NCBI RefSeq assembly: GCF_000400505.1 | Contig: NZ_CM001857.1 | Span: 2,312,261-2,346,156, forward strand | Origin: Musicola paradisiaca NCPPB 2511 | GTDB taxonomy: Bacteria > Pseudomonadota > Gammaproteobacteria > Enterobacterales > Enterobacteriaceae | Length of the DNA: 33,896 nucleotides | Reading direction: 5' to 3' | Part shown: piece after piece, positions 9,230-19,050 of the stretch | Position numbering within the stretch: position 1 is the first letter of the stretch | How the letters are laid out: the number at the start of each line of letters is the position of its first letter | The notes under the pieces: model-generated | What the model saw: only the letters and a program-made list of their open reading frames with translations | Database searches by the model: none | Told to the model about the DNA's origin: nothing | Made by a program: the position numbers and the translations under genes

Positions 9230-9780
9230 TCAGAAATAACTGACAAATGTTTCAGTATTGGGGGGAGTCACGCTCGCGGGAGCCTTGAGCAGAGGAGTGC
9301 CAAGATAAAGGAAGCCGACGATCTCATCCTGAGCACGGCACCCAAAGGCTTCACGGACTACCGGATGATGCGTCCAGGCGCCGCTGCGCCAGATACCATT
9401 GAACCCCTGGGCCTGAGCCGCCATCTGCATGGCGTGCACCGCACACCCGGCGGAACCACCTGCTCCCAATGCGGGACTTTGGGATTATCCTCGCAATGCG
9501 CCACGACCGTAATGATCAACGGTGCGCGAAACGGCGCCTGACGGGCTTTTTCTACGCCGGCGTCATCCATGTTGTCTTGCTGCGCGGCACGAACCAATAC
9601 CTCGCTGAAACGACCTAGCCCTTCGCTTTGAATAATGGAAAAACGCCACGGCTGCAGTGCACCATGATCCGGCGCCCGCATCCCTGCCCGAAGAATATTC
9701 TCCAGAATCGCCCCGGTCGGCGCCGGTGTGGTTAACCGGGATGCCGAACGACGATTCAACAGCAACTCAAGAGCCTCCAT
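9230..9780 (-). pseudogene. ydjA: Frameshifted ydjA (FMN nitroreductase family)
   Basis: YdjA is a 183-residue FMN-dependent nitroreductase-family protein. From the ATG at 9780 (AGGAGAG upstream) one frame encodes [14 protein letters not shown] through VPHWEQVV, matching the family N-terminal two-thirds. The C-terminal third ([13 protein letters not shown] through TETFVSYF) continues in another frame down to 9230. The switch falls between about 9450 and 9462 and is explained by loss of one base in the run after the WEQ codons. Everything else is intact, so this is either a recent inactivation or a sequencing error. Programmed frameshifting is unlikely, as no slippery heptamer is visible. It is divergent from sppA. 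Confidence 0.88.
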
Positions 9781-9961
9781 CACATCTCTCCTGTTAATGA
9801 TCCAAGTGCCTGTCAAGGCAAGGTTGCGCGCCACGTTAGCACAGGTAGAAGTTTTGTTACAAGTTAGCCCGCGAGCCCTGCCGGTGCGGCGTTATAAATA
9901 GCTGACATTTACTGTTACGCTCATTAGGATACTAAACCGGTTTCCAGTAGACGGAGTTAAC

Positions 9962-11815
9962 ATGCGCACAATGTGGCGAATTTTCAGCGGATTATTCAAG
10001 TGGGGATGGCGCCTGCTGAATTTTATTCGCGAGTTTATCCTCAACCTGTTCCTGCTTGCCCTGATCCTCATCGCTGTCGGTATATACAGCCAGTTCAAAA
10101 CCGCCCAGGTTGTCGAACCCACTCGCGGCGCCCTGCTGTTCGATCTGTCGGGGATCGTGGTGGACAAGCCGTCCATCAATAACAAATTACGCCAACTGGG
10201 TCGGGAATTCTTTGGCGTCGCGCCGAACCGCCGCCAGGAAAATTCGCTATTCGATATCGTCGATACCATCCGGCAGGCGAAAGACGACAACAACATTACC
10301 GGCATGGTGATGGATCTGTCTGATTTTTCTGGTGCCGATCAACCCTCGCTGCAATATATCGGCAAGGCATTGCGTGAATTCCGTGATGCGGGCAAGCCTA
10401 TTTTCGCCATCGGCGATAACTTCACACAGGCGCAATACTACCTCGCCAGCTTCGCCAACAAGATCTACCTGACGCCGCAGGGCAATGTCGACCTGCACGG
10501 TTTCGCCACCAATAACCTCTATTACAAGACGTTGCTGGACAAACTCAAAGTCAGCACACATATCTTCCGGGTCGGGACGTACAAGTCCGCCGTCGAGCCG
10601 TTCATTCGCGACGACATGTCGCCTGCCGCGCGCGAGGCCGACAGCCGTTGGGTATCCCTACTCTGGCAAAACTACCTGAATACGGTAGCAGCCAACCGTC
10701 AGATCACCGCGCAACAACTCTTTCCCGGCGCCGACGGTTTGCTGAAAAACTTGCGTGCCGTGGAGGGTGATACGGCACGTTATGCACTTGAGAACAAGCT
10801 GGTGGATGAAGTAGCGACACGCCCGGCCATCGAACAATCGCTGGTCAAAGCATTCGGTTGGGATGCTAAAAACAAGAATTTCAACGCCACCAGCATTTAT
10901 GACTATAAGCCGAATAATCCCGTCGCGGACAGCAACGAAATTGCCGTCATTTTCGCCAACGGTACAATCGTCGACGGCCCGGAGACGCCCGGATTCGTTG
11001 GCGGAGACACCACGGCGGATCAGATCCGCGAAGCCCGTCTGGATCCCAAAATCAAAGCGGTGGTGTTACGTGTCAATAGCCCTGGCGGCAGCGTTTCCGC
11101 CTCGGAATTGATCCGGGCGGAGCTGGCGGCGGTACGTCAGGCAGGCAAACCGGTCGTGGTATCCATGGGGGGAATGGCCGCATCCGGCGGTTATTGGATC
11201 TCAACGCCTGCCAGCGCCATTATTGCCAGCCCGAGCACATTGACGGGCTCCATCGGCATTTTTGGCGTACTGACTACGTTTGAGAACTCGCTGGATAGCG
11301 TCGGCGTGCATACGGATGGCGTCGCAACGTCGCCATTGGCCGATTTAGCCGAAACCAAAGGATTACCGTCCGAAACGGCGCAATTGATGCAAATCAACAT
11401 CGAGCGTGGTTATAAAACCTTCGTCTCACTGGTCGCTCAGTCCCGTAAAAAAACACCGGAAGATGTGGATGCCATCGCACAGGGCCATGTCTGGATCGGT
11501 AGCGACGCCAAAGCTAACGGCCTGGTCGATCAGTTGGGCGATTTTGACGATGCGGTGAAAAAAGCAGCGGATCTGGCCGGTCTGGAGCACTATCAATTAA
11601 GCTGGTTCACTGAAAACGCCGATCTGTTTTCTGTGATGTTCAGCCAGATCAGAGGTTCGGTCTACGCCATGTTGCCCACAGCGCTGCAAGCTGCGCTGCC
11701 CGCACCGGCGGTTCGTCTGGCGGAAACCGTGCAGACACAGATTTCGGCGCTGAACGCCCTTAACGATCCACAAAATCGTTACGCACTTTGCCTGACCTGC
11801 GGCGAAGTTCGTTAA
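9962..11815 (+). CDS. sppA: Signal peptide peptidase SppA (protease IV)
   Basis: The long-form (67K) SppA, anchored in the inner membrane with its catalytic domain in the periplasm; it degrades released signal peptides. The 617-residue protein has an N-terminal transmembrane segment (about residues 22-43) and two tandem S49 domains. The catalytic lysine is Lys208 (GTYKSAVEPF) in the N-terminal domain, and the nucleophile is Ser408 (MAASGGYWIS) in the C-terminal domain, matching the E. coli Lys209/Ser409 pair. The ATG has GGAG upstream. It ends at a strong terminator, so it is probably transcribed alone. Confidence 0.98.
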   Translation: MRTMWRIFSGLFKWGWRLLNFIREFILNLFLLALILIAVGIYSQFKTAQVVEPTRGALLFDLSGIVVDKPSINNKLRQLGREFFGVAPNRRQENSLFDIVDTIRQAKDDNNITGMVMDLSDFSGADQPSLQYIGKALREFRDAGKPIFAIGDNFTQAQYYLASFANKIYLTPQGNVDLHGFATNNLYYKTLLDKLKVSTHIFRVGTYKSAVEPFIRDDMSPAAREADSRWVSLLWQNYLNTVAANRQITAQQLFPGADGLLKNLRAVEGDTARYALENKLVDEVATRPAIEQSLVKAFGWDAKNKNFNATSIYDYKPNNPVADSNEIAVIFANGTIVDGPETPGFVGGDTTADQIREARLDPKIKAVVLRVNSPGGSVSASELIRAELAAVRQAGKPVVVSMGGMAASGGYWISTPASAIIASPSTLTGSIGIFGVLTTFENSLDSVGVHTDGVATSPLADLAETKGLPSETAQLMQINIERGYKTFVSLVAQSRKKTPEDVDAIAQGHVWIGSDAKANGLVDQLGDFDDAVKKAADLAGLEHYQLSWFTENADLFSVMFSQIRGSVYAMLPTALQAALPAPAVRLAETVQTQISALNALNDPQNRYALCLTCGEVR

Positions 11816-11824
11816 CGCTTTTCA

Positions 11825-11852
11825 CGCCCGGCCTTGGTGCCGGGCGATTTTT
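11825..11852 (+). terminator. Rho-independent terminator of sppA
   Basis: CGCCCGGC (11825-11832), 6-nt loop, GCCGGGCG (11839-11846), followed by ATTTTT. A perfect 8-bp GC-rich stem with a U-tract ten bases after the sppA stop. Confidence 0.92.
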
Positions 11853-11900
11853 ACAATAGGATCCCGAGTATTCGGGCCCTGATAACCGATACCTAATCCC

Positions 11901-12920
11901 ATGCAAAGAAAATCCATTTATGTCGCCTATACCGGTGGAACCATCGGCATGCAACGTTCAGAACACGGCTATATTCCGGTGTCTGGTCATCTGCAACAGC
12001 AACTGGCGCAGATGCCGGAATTTCATCGTCCGGAGATGCCTGTATTCACCATTCATGAATATACGCCGCTGATCGATTCTTCCGACATGACACCATCGGA
12101 CTGGCAATCGATCGCCGATGATATTCGTCAGCATTACGACGAATATGATGGCTTCGTTATTCTGCATGGTACCGATACCATGGCGTTTACCGCCTCTGCA
12201 CTCTCGTTCATGCTGGAAAATTTGTCCAAACCGGTCATTGTGACGGGGTCACAAATCCCGCTCGCCGAACTGCGATCCGACGGCCAAACCAACTTGCTGA
12301 ACGCGCTCTATGTCGCCGCCAACTACCCCGTCAATGAAGTCAGCCTGTTTTTCAACAACAAGTTGCTGCGCGGCAATCGCACAACCAAAGCGCACGCAGA
12401 CGGTTTTGATGCCTTTGCTTCCCCTAATTTTCCGCCCTTGTTGGAAGCCGGCATCCACATTCGCCGCATCACACCTCCCGCTCAGACCATTGAGCAGAGC
12501 ACGCTGCTCGTCCACCCCATCACACCCCAGCCTATCGGCGTTGTCACCATCTATCCCGGCATTTCCGCCGATGTGGTGAGCAACTTTCTGCTTCAACCGG
12601 TAAAAGCGCTAATACTGCGTTCCTATGGCGTAGGGAACGCGCCGCAAAGCAGTGGACTACTGAACGAACTACGCCAGGCTTATGACCGCGGCATCGTGGT
12701 GGTCAATCTGACGCAATGTATCTCTGGGCGAGTCAATATGGGGGGATATGCAACCGGTAATGCTCTCGCTCAGGCAGGGGTTATCAGTGGCTTCGACATG
12801 ACGGTTGAAGCCGCGCTGACGAAACTGCATTATTTGTTGAGCAGAAATGATCTCTCGCCGGATGAAATTCGCCAGCTTATGCAGCAGAATCTGCGCGGTG
12901 AATTGAGCGACAACGATTGA
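11901..12920 (+). CDS. ansA: Cytoplasmic L-asparaginase I
   Basis: AnsA hydrolyses asparagine to aspartate and ammonia; the type I enzyme is cytoplasmic and of low affinity. The 339-residue product lacks a signal peptide. It has the first catalytic threonine in YTGGTIGM (Thr14) and the second in HGTDTMAF (Thr91-Asp92), with the conserved Lys in the NRTTKAHADGFDAF segment. Alignment to E. coli AnsA is end to end. pncA follows after 42 nt, and the ansA-pncA pair is conserved in enterobacteria, so they are likely one operon. Confidence 0.97.
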   Translation: MQRKSIYVAYTGGTIGMQRSEHGYIPVSGHLQQQLAQMPEFHRPEMPVFTIHEYTPLIDSSDMTPSDWQSIADDIRQHYDEYDGFVILHGTDTMAFTASALSFMLENLSKPVIVTGSQIPLAELRSDGQTNLLNALYVAANYPVNEVSLFFNNKLLRGNRTTKAHADGFDAFASPNFPPLLEAGIHIRRITPPAQTIEQSTLLVHPITPQPIGVVTIYPGISADVVSNFLLQPVKALILRSYGVGNAPQSSGLLNELRQAYDRGIVVVNLTQCISGRVNMGGYATGNALAQAGVISGFDMTVEAALTKLHYLLSRNDLSPDEIRQLMQQNLRGELSDND

Positions 12921-12962
12921 TTTTGCGGAACTCATCGACAAACCGGGTATGGGATAAACAGA

Positions 12963-13601
12963 ATGAACAAGGCTCTGCTCCTTATTGATGTGCAAAACGA
13001 CTTCTGCCCCGGCGGCGCACTCGCCGTCGCCGACGGCGATCGCGTGGTCGACGTTGCAAATCTGGCGATAGACGCCGCGATAAAAGCCAATATCACCGTG
13101 ATTGCCAGCCAGGACTGGCATCCGGCGAATCATCGCAGTTTTGCCGTGAACTCAGGAACGGAGATCGGAGCAATGGGCGATCTCGACGGGTTAACGCAAA
13201 TTTGGTGGCCGGTTCACTGTGTTCAAAACCAACCTGGCGCGGAGTTTCATCCCCGACTGAACCAAAATGCGATTGAATGGGTAGTGCGTAAAGGGGTTCA
13301 GCCTGATATCGACAGCTACAGCGCCTTTTTCGACAACGGCCACCGCGCCAGTACCGGCTTGCACGACTGGCTCCATCGCCGCCGCATCACCCAATTAACC
13401 ATCATCGGGCTGGCGACAGATTACTGTGTCAAATATACCGTACTGGATGCTCTGGAATTGGGTTATCAAACCGAGGTACTGGTCGATGGTTGTCGCGGCG
13501 TCAATCTGCACCCAAACGACAGCCAGAACGCGCTGAACGAGATGTCGCAACGTGGCGCTACGCTGATTGATTTGGCGCATTTCATCAATGCCCCCGCCTG
13601 A
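12963..13601 (+). CDS. pncA: Nicotinamidase/pyrazinamidase
   Basis: PncA deamidates nicotinamide to nicotinate in NAD salvage. The 212-residue isochorismatase-fold enzyme has the triad Asp9 (LIDVQNDF), Lys110 (VVRKGV) and Cys155 (ATDYCVKYT), and the metal ligands Asp51 and His53 (QDWHP) and His85 (WPVHC). Length and motifs are canonical. It is the second gene after ansA. Confidence 0.97.
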   Translation: MNKALLLIDVQNDFCPGGALAVADGDRVVDVANLAIDAAIKANITVIASQDWHPANHRSFAVNSGTEIGAMGDLDGLTQIWWPVHCVQNQPGAEFHPRLNQNAIEWVVRKGVQPDIDSYSAFFDNGHRASTGLHDWLHRRRITQLTIIGLATDYCVKYTVLDALELGYQTEVLVDGCRGVNLHPNDSQNALNEMSQRGATLIDLAHFINAPA

Positions 13602-13748
13602 CGCGGTACCGCAGCTCGGGTATTTCCGCTGAAAAGTGATGAAGAACCATACCGGTAGAATCCATTCGGACTTATTGCGCCGCTCTGTCGACATACTGCG
13701 TTCAACCCGCATTCACTCCCCGTCGCGCCGCTGGATGCTACCGTTCTT

Positions 13749-14018
13749 TTATGGCTTGAGCCTGGCGATCGTCTCCCCGGCAAAACGTTGTTTGAGCTCC
13801 TGCTTACTCTTCATCTCGATTTCGCCCTGGGTATTGATGGTCATATGATCGGCTTCCGTATTGTGGCGAGATTGCCACAACATCACTGCCTGCAAGGCAT
13901 TTTCTTTCTGTTCCGCGCTGAGCGCGACGCCATCCGGCCACTTGCCCAGTTCAACCGCCGTAACAAGCCGCTGATAAATCTCCGGAGTCATGACGCTAAT
14001 TAAGTCATCAATGTGCAT
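13749..14018 (-). CDS. yeaC: YeaC family protein (DUF1315)
   Basis: A small 89-residue soluble protein of unknown function. It matches E. coli YeaC through the conserved MTPEIYQRLVTAVELGKW and the segment PDGVALSAEQKENALQAVM. It lies convergent to pncA and just downstream of msrB on the same strand (64-nt gap), as in E. coli, so msrB-yeaC may be co-transcribed. Confidence 0.92.
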   Translation of the reverse strand: MHIDDLISVMTPEIYQRLVTAVELGKWPDGVALSAEQKENALQAVMLWQSRHNTEADHMTINTQGEIEMKSKQELKQRFAGETIARLKP

Positions 14019-14082
14019 ATTTTTTCCAGATATTGATTAATTCGAGCTGAAACGTTTCAATCCAATGATTCATTGAAAACTC

Positions 14083-14499
14083 TTAACCATCAGTCTGCTG
14101 ATTATTTTCCGCATCAACAAAGCTGAGTGATGCAGAGTTAACGCAGTAGCGCTCACCGGTCGAATCCTGCGGGCCATCTGGGAATACATGTCCAAGGTGG
14201 GCATCACAGTGGCCGCAACGGATTTCAATACGGTGCATATGATGAGAATAGTCGTCCAGATAACGCACCGACTCGGTAGTACAAGGTTGATCAAAGCTGG
14301 GCCAGCCACACCCGGAGTCATATTTGTGCATCGACTCAAAGAGCGGTTGATGGCAACACAAACAGTGGTAAACGCCGGTACGCCGGTTATGAAGCAACTT
14401 GCCGGTGAAGGGTGCTTCGGTACCGCGTTGCTGGGTGACATAGCGCTGTATCTCCGTTAACGTCTCAGGATTACGCTGATTCAGGGGTAATTTAGTCAT
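14083..14499 (-). CDS. msrB: Peptide-methionine (R)-S-oxide reductase MsrB
   Basis: MsrB reduces the R-epimer of methionine sulfoxide in proteins. The 138-residue product has the four zinc cysteines as two CxxC pairs, Cys46/Cys49 (CLCC) and Cys95/Cys98 (CGHC), and the catalytic Cys119 in GERYCVNS. The start is taken at the ATG at 14499 (MTKLPLNQ), which matches the family; an upstream in-frame ATG would add 18 unrelated residues. It is divergent from gapA, with the CRP-like palindrome in the shared 350-nt intergenic region. Confidence 0.96.
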   Translation of the reverse strand: MTKLPLNQRNPETLTEIQRYVTQQRGTEAPFTGKLLHNRRTGVYHCLCCHQPLFESMHKYDSGCGWPSFDQPCTTESVRYLDDYSHHMHRIEIRCGHCDAHLGHVFPDGPQDSTGERYCVNSASLSFVDAENNQQTDG

Positions 14500-14621
14500 G
14501 TTATTCGCACCGTAAACAAAAAGTTTCACCTGATGAATACAACGAATAAACATAACAAAAAATTAACACACCAGCAGCTTGTTTCCCCTTGCACACAGGC
14601 AACGCAGCCATAAGCATCCTT

Positions 14622-14643
14622 AATTGTGATATCGGTCACAATT
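14622..14643. promoter_or_regulatory. Perfectly symmetrical CRP site in the msrB-gapA intergenic region
   Basis: AATTGTGA - TATCGG - TCACAATT: both 8-base arms are exact reverse complements, and the TGTGA-N6-TCACA core is a full consensus CRP half-site pair. It lies 206 nt upstream of the gapA ATG and 122 nt upstream of the msrB ATG. E. coli gapA has a CRP-responsive promoter, so gapA is the probable target. The other roughly 300 nt of this intergenic region hold the gapA leader and no gene. Confidence 0.85.
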
Positions 14644-14837
14644 AGGTAACGGACAAGTGTTCTAATAGCCGCCTATTCCTCATATCATTGTCGCAGCACT
14701 TTAGTTAGGCTGATTGCTATTGATCGTGCAATTGTTGGGCAGGCTTTTGACTTACAGCAACTATTGACTCGATTCCGCTTGACGCTCAGTAAGGTTTTTG
14801 TAATTTTACAACCAACCTTTTATTCACTAACCAATAG

Positions 14838-15845
<1,008 letters not shown>

Positions 15846-15868
15846 TGGCGTGATGATGAGACGATGAT

Positions 15869-15893
15869 AAAAGGGCGACGATGTCGCCCTTTT
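15869..15893 (+). terminator. gapA terminator
   Basis: AAAAGGGCGAC (15869-15879), loop GAT, GTCGCCCTTTT (15883-15893): a perfect 11-bp stem ending in a T-run, 24 nt after the gapA stop. Confidence 0.92.
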
Positions 15894-15941
15894 GCTTATC
15901 TGCAGGTCTAACTTCACTTTAATAAGGCAAGACCCCATATC

Positions 15942-16814
15942 ATGAACGACAGCATCTATTCGCTTCCTATCATCGACACTATTACCGCTCATATCAGTCA
16001 ACGTCAGTTAGATCAGCTACCGCTGATCGTCGTCGAACACCCGAAAGTTCGTGCTGCCGTCGCCCTACAGGGGGCGCACCTGCTTAGCTGGCAACCCCAG
16101 GGCGAAGCGCCGGTACTGTGGATCAGCGAGAATACGCCATTTGAAGATGGCGTAGCTATTCGCGGCGGCGTCCCCATTTGTTTCCCTTGGTTTGGCCCGG
16201 TATCCCAGCCCAACCACGGTTTCGGCCGACTGTTGCCGTGGGAGTTCACCGCACACAGCGAGGATGAGCACGGCGTTACCCTCTCCTTCACATTGCGTGA
16301 TACCGAGCAAACCCGGCAAGCTTGGCCGCATGAATTCACCGTGATAGCGCGTTTCCACTTGAGCCAGTCCGAATGTCATATGGAGTTGGAAGCACACGGC
16401 AATTACAGCATTACCAGCGCGCTGCATACCTATTTCCAGATTGGTGACATCGGCAAAATCAGTGTCAGTGGGCTGGGAGATACGTTCATCGACAAAGTGA
16501 ATGGCGGTAATACTGATGTCCAACAGGGTGATTTGGTCTTTACGGATCGGACGGATCGTATTTATACACACCCCTCGTCCATTAGCCGCATTCAGGATCC
16601 GGTACTAAACCGCACCATTGAAGTGCATCACCACCACCATAGCGATGTCGTTGCCTGGAACCCAGGTGCTGATCTGGCGAAAACCATCAGCGATATGACC
16701 GAAGCGGGCAGCCGAACCTTCGTTTGCGTGGAAACCGCCAAAGTTACTCAGCCGTTTGTCGCCACGACCCAGGCCCCGGCCCGTCTGGCCACTACGATCC
16801 GTATCAATAAGTGA
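15942..16814 (+). CDS. yeaD: D-hexose-6-phosphate mutarotase YeaD
   Basis: An aldose-1-epimerase-fold enzyme that interconverts anomers of hexose-6-phosphates. The 290-residue product has the conserved HGFGRLLPW (His92), HTYFQIGDI (His162) and the catalytic-type Glu265 in VCVETAKV, and resembles E. coli YeaD throughout. A natural run of five histidines occurs at residues 230-234. The gene follows gapA after its terminator, a conserved pairing of an anomer-handling enzyme with glycolysis. Confidence 0.96.
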   Translation: MNDSIYSLPIIDTITAHISQRQLDQLPLIVVEHPKVRAAVALQGAHLLSWQPQGEAPVLWISENTPFEDGVAIRGGVPICFPWFGPVSQPNHGFGRLLPWEFTAHSEDEHGVTLSFTLRDTEQTRQAWPHEFTVIARFHLSQSECHMELEAHGNYSITSALHTYFQIGDIGKISVSGLGDTFIDKVNGGNTDVQQGDLVFTDRTDRIYTHPSSISRIQDPVLNRTIEVHHHHHSDVVAWNPGADLAKTISDMTEAGSRTFVCVETAKVTQPFVATTQAPARLATTIRINK

Positions 16815-16821
16815 TGAAATA

Positions 16822-16843
16822 ATGGCTGGCGAACGCCAGCCAT
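16822..16843. terminator. Hairpin between convergent yeaD and yeaE-like genes
   Basis: ATGGCTGGCG - AA - CGCCAGCCAT, a perfect 10-bp inverted repeat in the 53-nt gap between two convergent stop codons. No T-run follows, so termination may be Rho-assisted, or it may protect 3' ends. Confidence 0.6.
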
Positions 16844-16867
16844 GACCGAGAAACACCGCCGAAGCGA

Positions 16868-17722
16868 TTACACGATATCCAGCGGCATCTTGCGGCGAGG
16901 CGCGGGAAACGCCTGTTCCAATAGCGCAAGCGCCTCATCGTTCAGCGTCACCGACATAGCAGCGGCATTCTCCCTGACATGAGCTACCGAGCTGGCTTTA
17001 GGGATCGCGATCACACCGGGATGACGAATCGCCCATGCCAGTAAAACGTGTGCCGGCGTCAGCCCATACTGCTCTGCAACACGAACGATGGCTGAATTCC
17101 CGAATAGGTTGTTGCGTAATGTTCCGGCCTGCGCTAACGGGCAATAAGCCATCACCGGCAGCTGGTGTTGCCGACACCAGGGCAGCAAATCATACTCAAT
17201 GCCCCTGGACGCTAAGTGATACAGAACCTGATTCGTCTGACAGTGGCCTCCCCCCTGATATTCCCAAAGTTCCTGCATGTCATCCACATCCAGGTTAGAG
17301 ACGCCCCAATGCCGAATCTTCCCCTGACGCTGTAACTTCTCCATGGCGGCAATGGTGTCCGGCAAGGGAATGCCGCCACGCCAGTGCAACAAATATAAAT
17401 CGATGTAATCCGTTCGTAAGCGCTTCAGACTGCGCTCGCAAGCGGCTTCGGCTTTAGCGCCGCCCGCGTTGTGCGGATAAACCTTCGACACCAGAAACAC
17501 CGAATCGCGCCGGCCGCAAATCGCTTCGCCGACCACCACTTCAGCGCCGCCTTCCGCATACATTTCCGCCGTATCGATAAGCGTCATCCCCTGCTCGATG
17601 CCGGCTTGTAGCGCCCTAACCTCATCAGCGCGCCGGCCAGCCTGCTCCCCCATAAACCAGGTTCCCTGACCTATAGCCGGTATGCTTACCCCACAGGGGA
17701 ACGTTACCTTTTTGCTTGTCAT
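16868..17722 (-). CDS. yeaE: Aldo/keto reductase, YeaE-like
   Basis: An NADPH-dependent aldo/keto reductase of 284 residues. The AKR catalytic tetrad is intact: Asp50 (LIDTAEMY), Tyr55, Lys80 (LVSKVYP) and His113 (LLHWRGG). It matches E. coli YeaE (284 aa), which reduces methylglyoxal among other carbonyls. The frame is open for 34 more codons upstream, but the ATG at 17722 (MTSKKVTF, AGGAG about 11 nt upstream) gives the family N-terminus. It sits between yeaD and mipA as in E. coli. Confidence 0.93.
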   Translation of the reverse strand: MTSKKVTFPCGVSIPAIGQGTWFMGEQAGRRADEVRALQAGIEQGMTLIDTAEMYAEGGAEVVVGEAICGRRDSVFLVSKVYPHNAGGAKAEAACERSLKRLRTDYIDLYLLHWRGGIPLPDTIAAMEKLQRQGKIRHWGVSNLDVDDMQELWEYQGGGHCQTNQVLYHLASRGIEYDLLPWCRQHQLPVMAYCPLAQAGTLRNNLFGNSAIVRVAEQYGLTPAHVLLAWAIRHPGVIAIPKASSVAHVRENAAAMSVTLNDEALALLEQAFPAPRRKMPLDIV

Positions 17723-17840
17723 CTGTCGCACACTCCTGTTTTCCATCAGGGTAACAGCGCTGCCGCGCCTTATTAACGTGCAAATGAAGTGAGCAGCCCT
17801 CTTTTTGTGCACCACTTGCACCATAAAAAAGCGTTATACC

Positions 17841-18590
17841 TCAGAAGCGATAGCTGACCCCGCCGCCCAACATCAGATGATAGCTTTTATCCACCATCGG
17901 GCTGTTTTTGATGTCGTCAGACAACAACACATAACGGCCGTTCAGCCAGGCGTTCCAGTTCTCCGTCAACCGGTAGCCCACATTTAGCTCCGCATAAGGC
18001 GACCAGCTATCATCGGGTTGATAGCGCGAGAGTCCCGACCGTACAGACTCATCGCCGGTAATGCCATAGTAGTAGCGATTCTGGTTTTCACTGGACCAAA
18101 CCACGCCCATGCCAGGCGTCAGGCTCCAGTTGCCTGTCGTGATGCGATACAAATAGGCGGAATCCCACTCCAGGCCGTTGCTGTAATCCAGAGTATCGCC
18201 GGTTAGCGAGGTGCGGAACGTGCCCCAATTCGCCTCGTGCTGATATGCCAATCCCGCCATCAATGTTCCCCGACGACGGTCAAGTTGCTGCAAACGGCTG
18301 TCGCTGCTATCCCCGGGTTTGAAACCGAGTGGCGAATAACGAGCGGTCAACGATAGCTTGTCCTGCTCATCGCGCCATAGGTAATAACCACCTTCCAGAC
18401 CACGAAAGTACACATACTGGCTGTCATAATTAAGCAGCGGAAATGGATAGACGTGGCCATTATCGCCGCGATAAACCGATGTTTGCCCTATAACCCCCGC
18501 CCCTAGTGCGATCTCGTCCGCAAAAGCCGCAGACATGCCTGTCGTTCCGGTGGCCACAGCCGTTAGAAAAAGTAATGAATACTGTTTCAC
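17841..18590 (-). CDS. mipA: MipA/OmpV family outer-membrane scaffold protein
   Basis: A 249-residue predicted outer-membrane beta-barrel. A Sec signal peptide covers residues 1-24 (cleavage after AFA), then alternating amphipathic strands, a typical MipA start EIALGAGVIGQTSVYRGD, and a terminal aromatic residue (GGGVSYRF) as needed for BAM insertion. E. coli MipA bridges the murein synthase PBP1B and the lytic transglycosylase MltA. The start is GTG at 18590 with AGGAG eight bases upstream. Confidence 0.93.
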   Translation of the reverse strand: MKQYSLLFLTAVATGTTGMSAAFADEIALGAGVIGQTSVYRGDNGHVYPFPLLNYDSQYVYFRGLEGGYYLWRDEQDKLSLTARYSPLGFKPGDSSDSRLQQLDRRRGTLMAGLAYQHEANWGTFRTSLTGDTLDYSNGLEWDSAYLYRITTGNWSLTPGMGVVWSSENQNRYYYGITGDESVRSGLSRYQPDDSWSPYAELNVGYRLTENWNAWLNGRYVLLSDDIKNSPMVDKSYHLMLGGGVSYRF

Positions 18591-18927
18591 GATTTCTGCT
18601 CCTGTTCAGTGTTGCGTCGTATTGCGTTGACACCGAGCCATGCCTGGTGCGAGTGCCGGAGTCATACCCAAGTCACATTAATACGAAATATACCTACGTT
18701 ATAACGATTTTATCTTCCGCCGATAACGCCTTTATCGGCGCGACCCACAAGCATATCGCACCAGATTACGCGCCGGGTTTGCAAAGTGAGTCCTTGAAAT
18801 ATCTTAAAAATACGTTGTAAGAATGGAGGAAATTTTATGGATGCAAACTACGCTTTAACCTAAGGGGATGGCTGACCACTGAATCCAGCGCAGATGAACG
18901 GTTGATAACAAATCCCGATACCACAAG
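18591..18927. other. Intergenic region upstream of yeaGH
   Basis: Long gap between divergent mipA and yeaG. No convincing gene is visible; a frame from 18506 to 18820 on the plus strand overlaps mipA and has no family resemblance. Isolated NtrC-like half-sites (TGGTGC near 18645, GCACCA near 18758) occur but do not form a proper NtrC palindrome. The only firm element is the sigma-54 promoter downstream. Confidence 0.5.
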
Positions 18928-18944
18928 TTGGCATAAGGGTTGCT
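18928..18944 (+). promoter_or_regulatory. Sigma-54 promoter of yeaGH
   Basis: TTGGCATAAGGGTTGCT: the -24 GG and -12 GC dinucleotides have exactly the sigma-54 spacing (YTGGCA-N6-TTGCW). It lies about 107 nt before the yeaG ATG, giving a start near 18956 and a 95-nt leader. E. coli yeaGH is known to be nitrogen-responsive through NtrC and sigma-54, which agrees with this site. Confidence 0.85.
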
Positions 18945-19050
18945 GTATTCAGAGGGAAGTGCTTCTTCCGGGAGAGCATCCATTACACGGGCAGTACACA
19001 TACCATTCGCTCTCTAACTCTGTGTTAATCGACGAAGGACGGGCATCGTT

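Noticed and set aside
9440-9470. Programmed ribosomal frameshift in ydjA
   Set aside because: No slippery heptamer or downstream pseudoknot is apparent, and the family is not known to use frameshifting; mutation or sequence error is simpler.
18506-18820. Plus-strand 104-codon frame upstream of yeaGH
   Set aside because: Starts inside mipA on the other strand, is not supported by a ribosome-binding site and resembles no family; the region is better read as promoter DNA.
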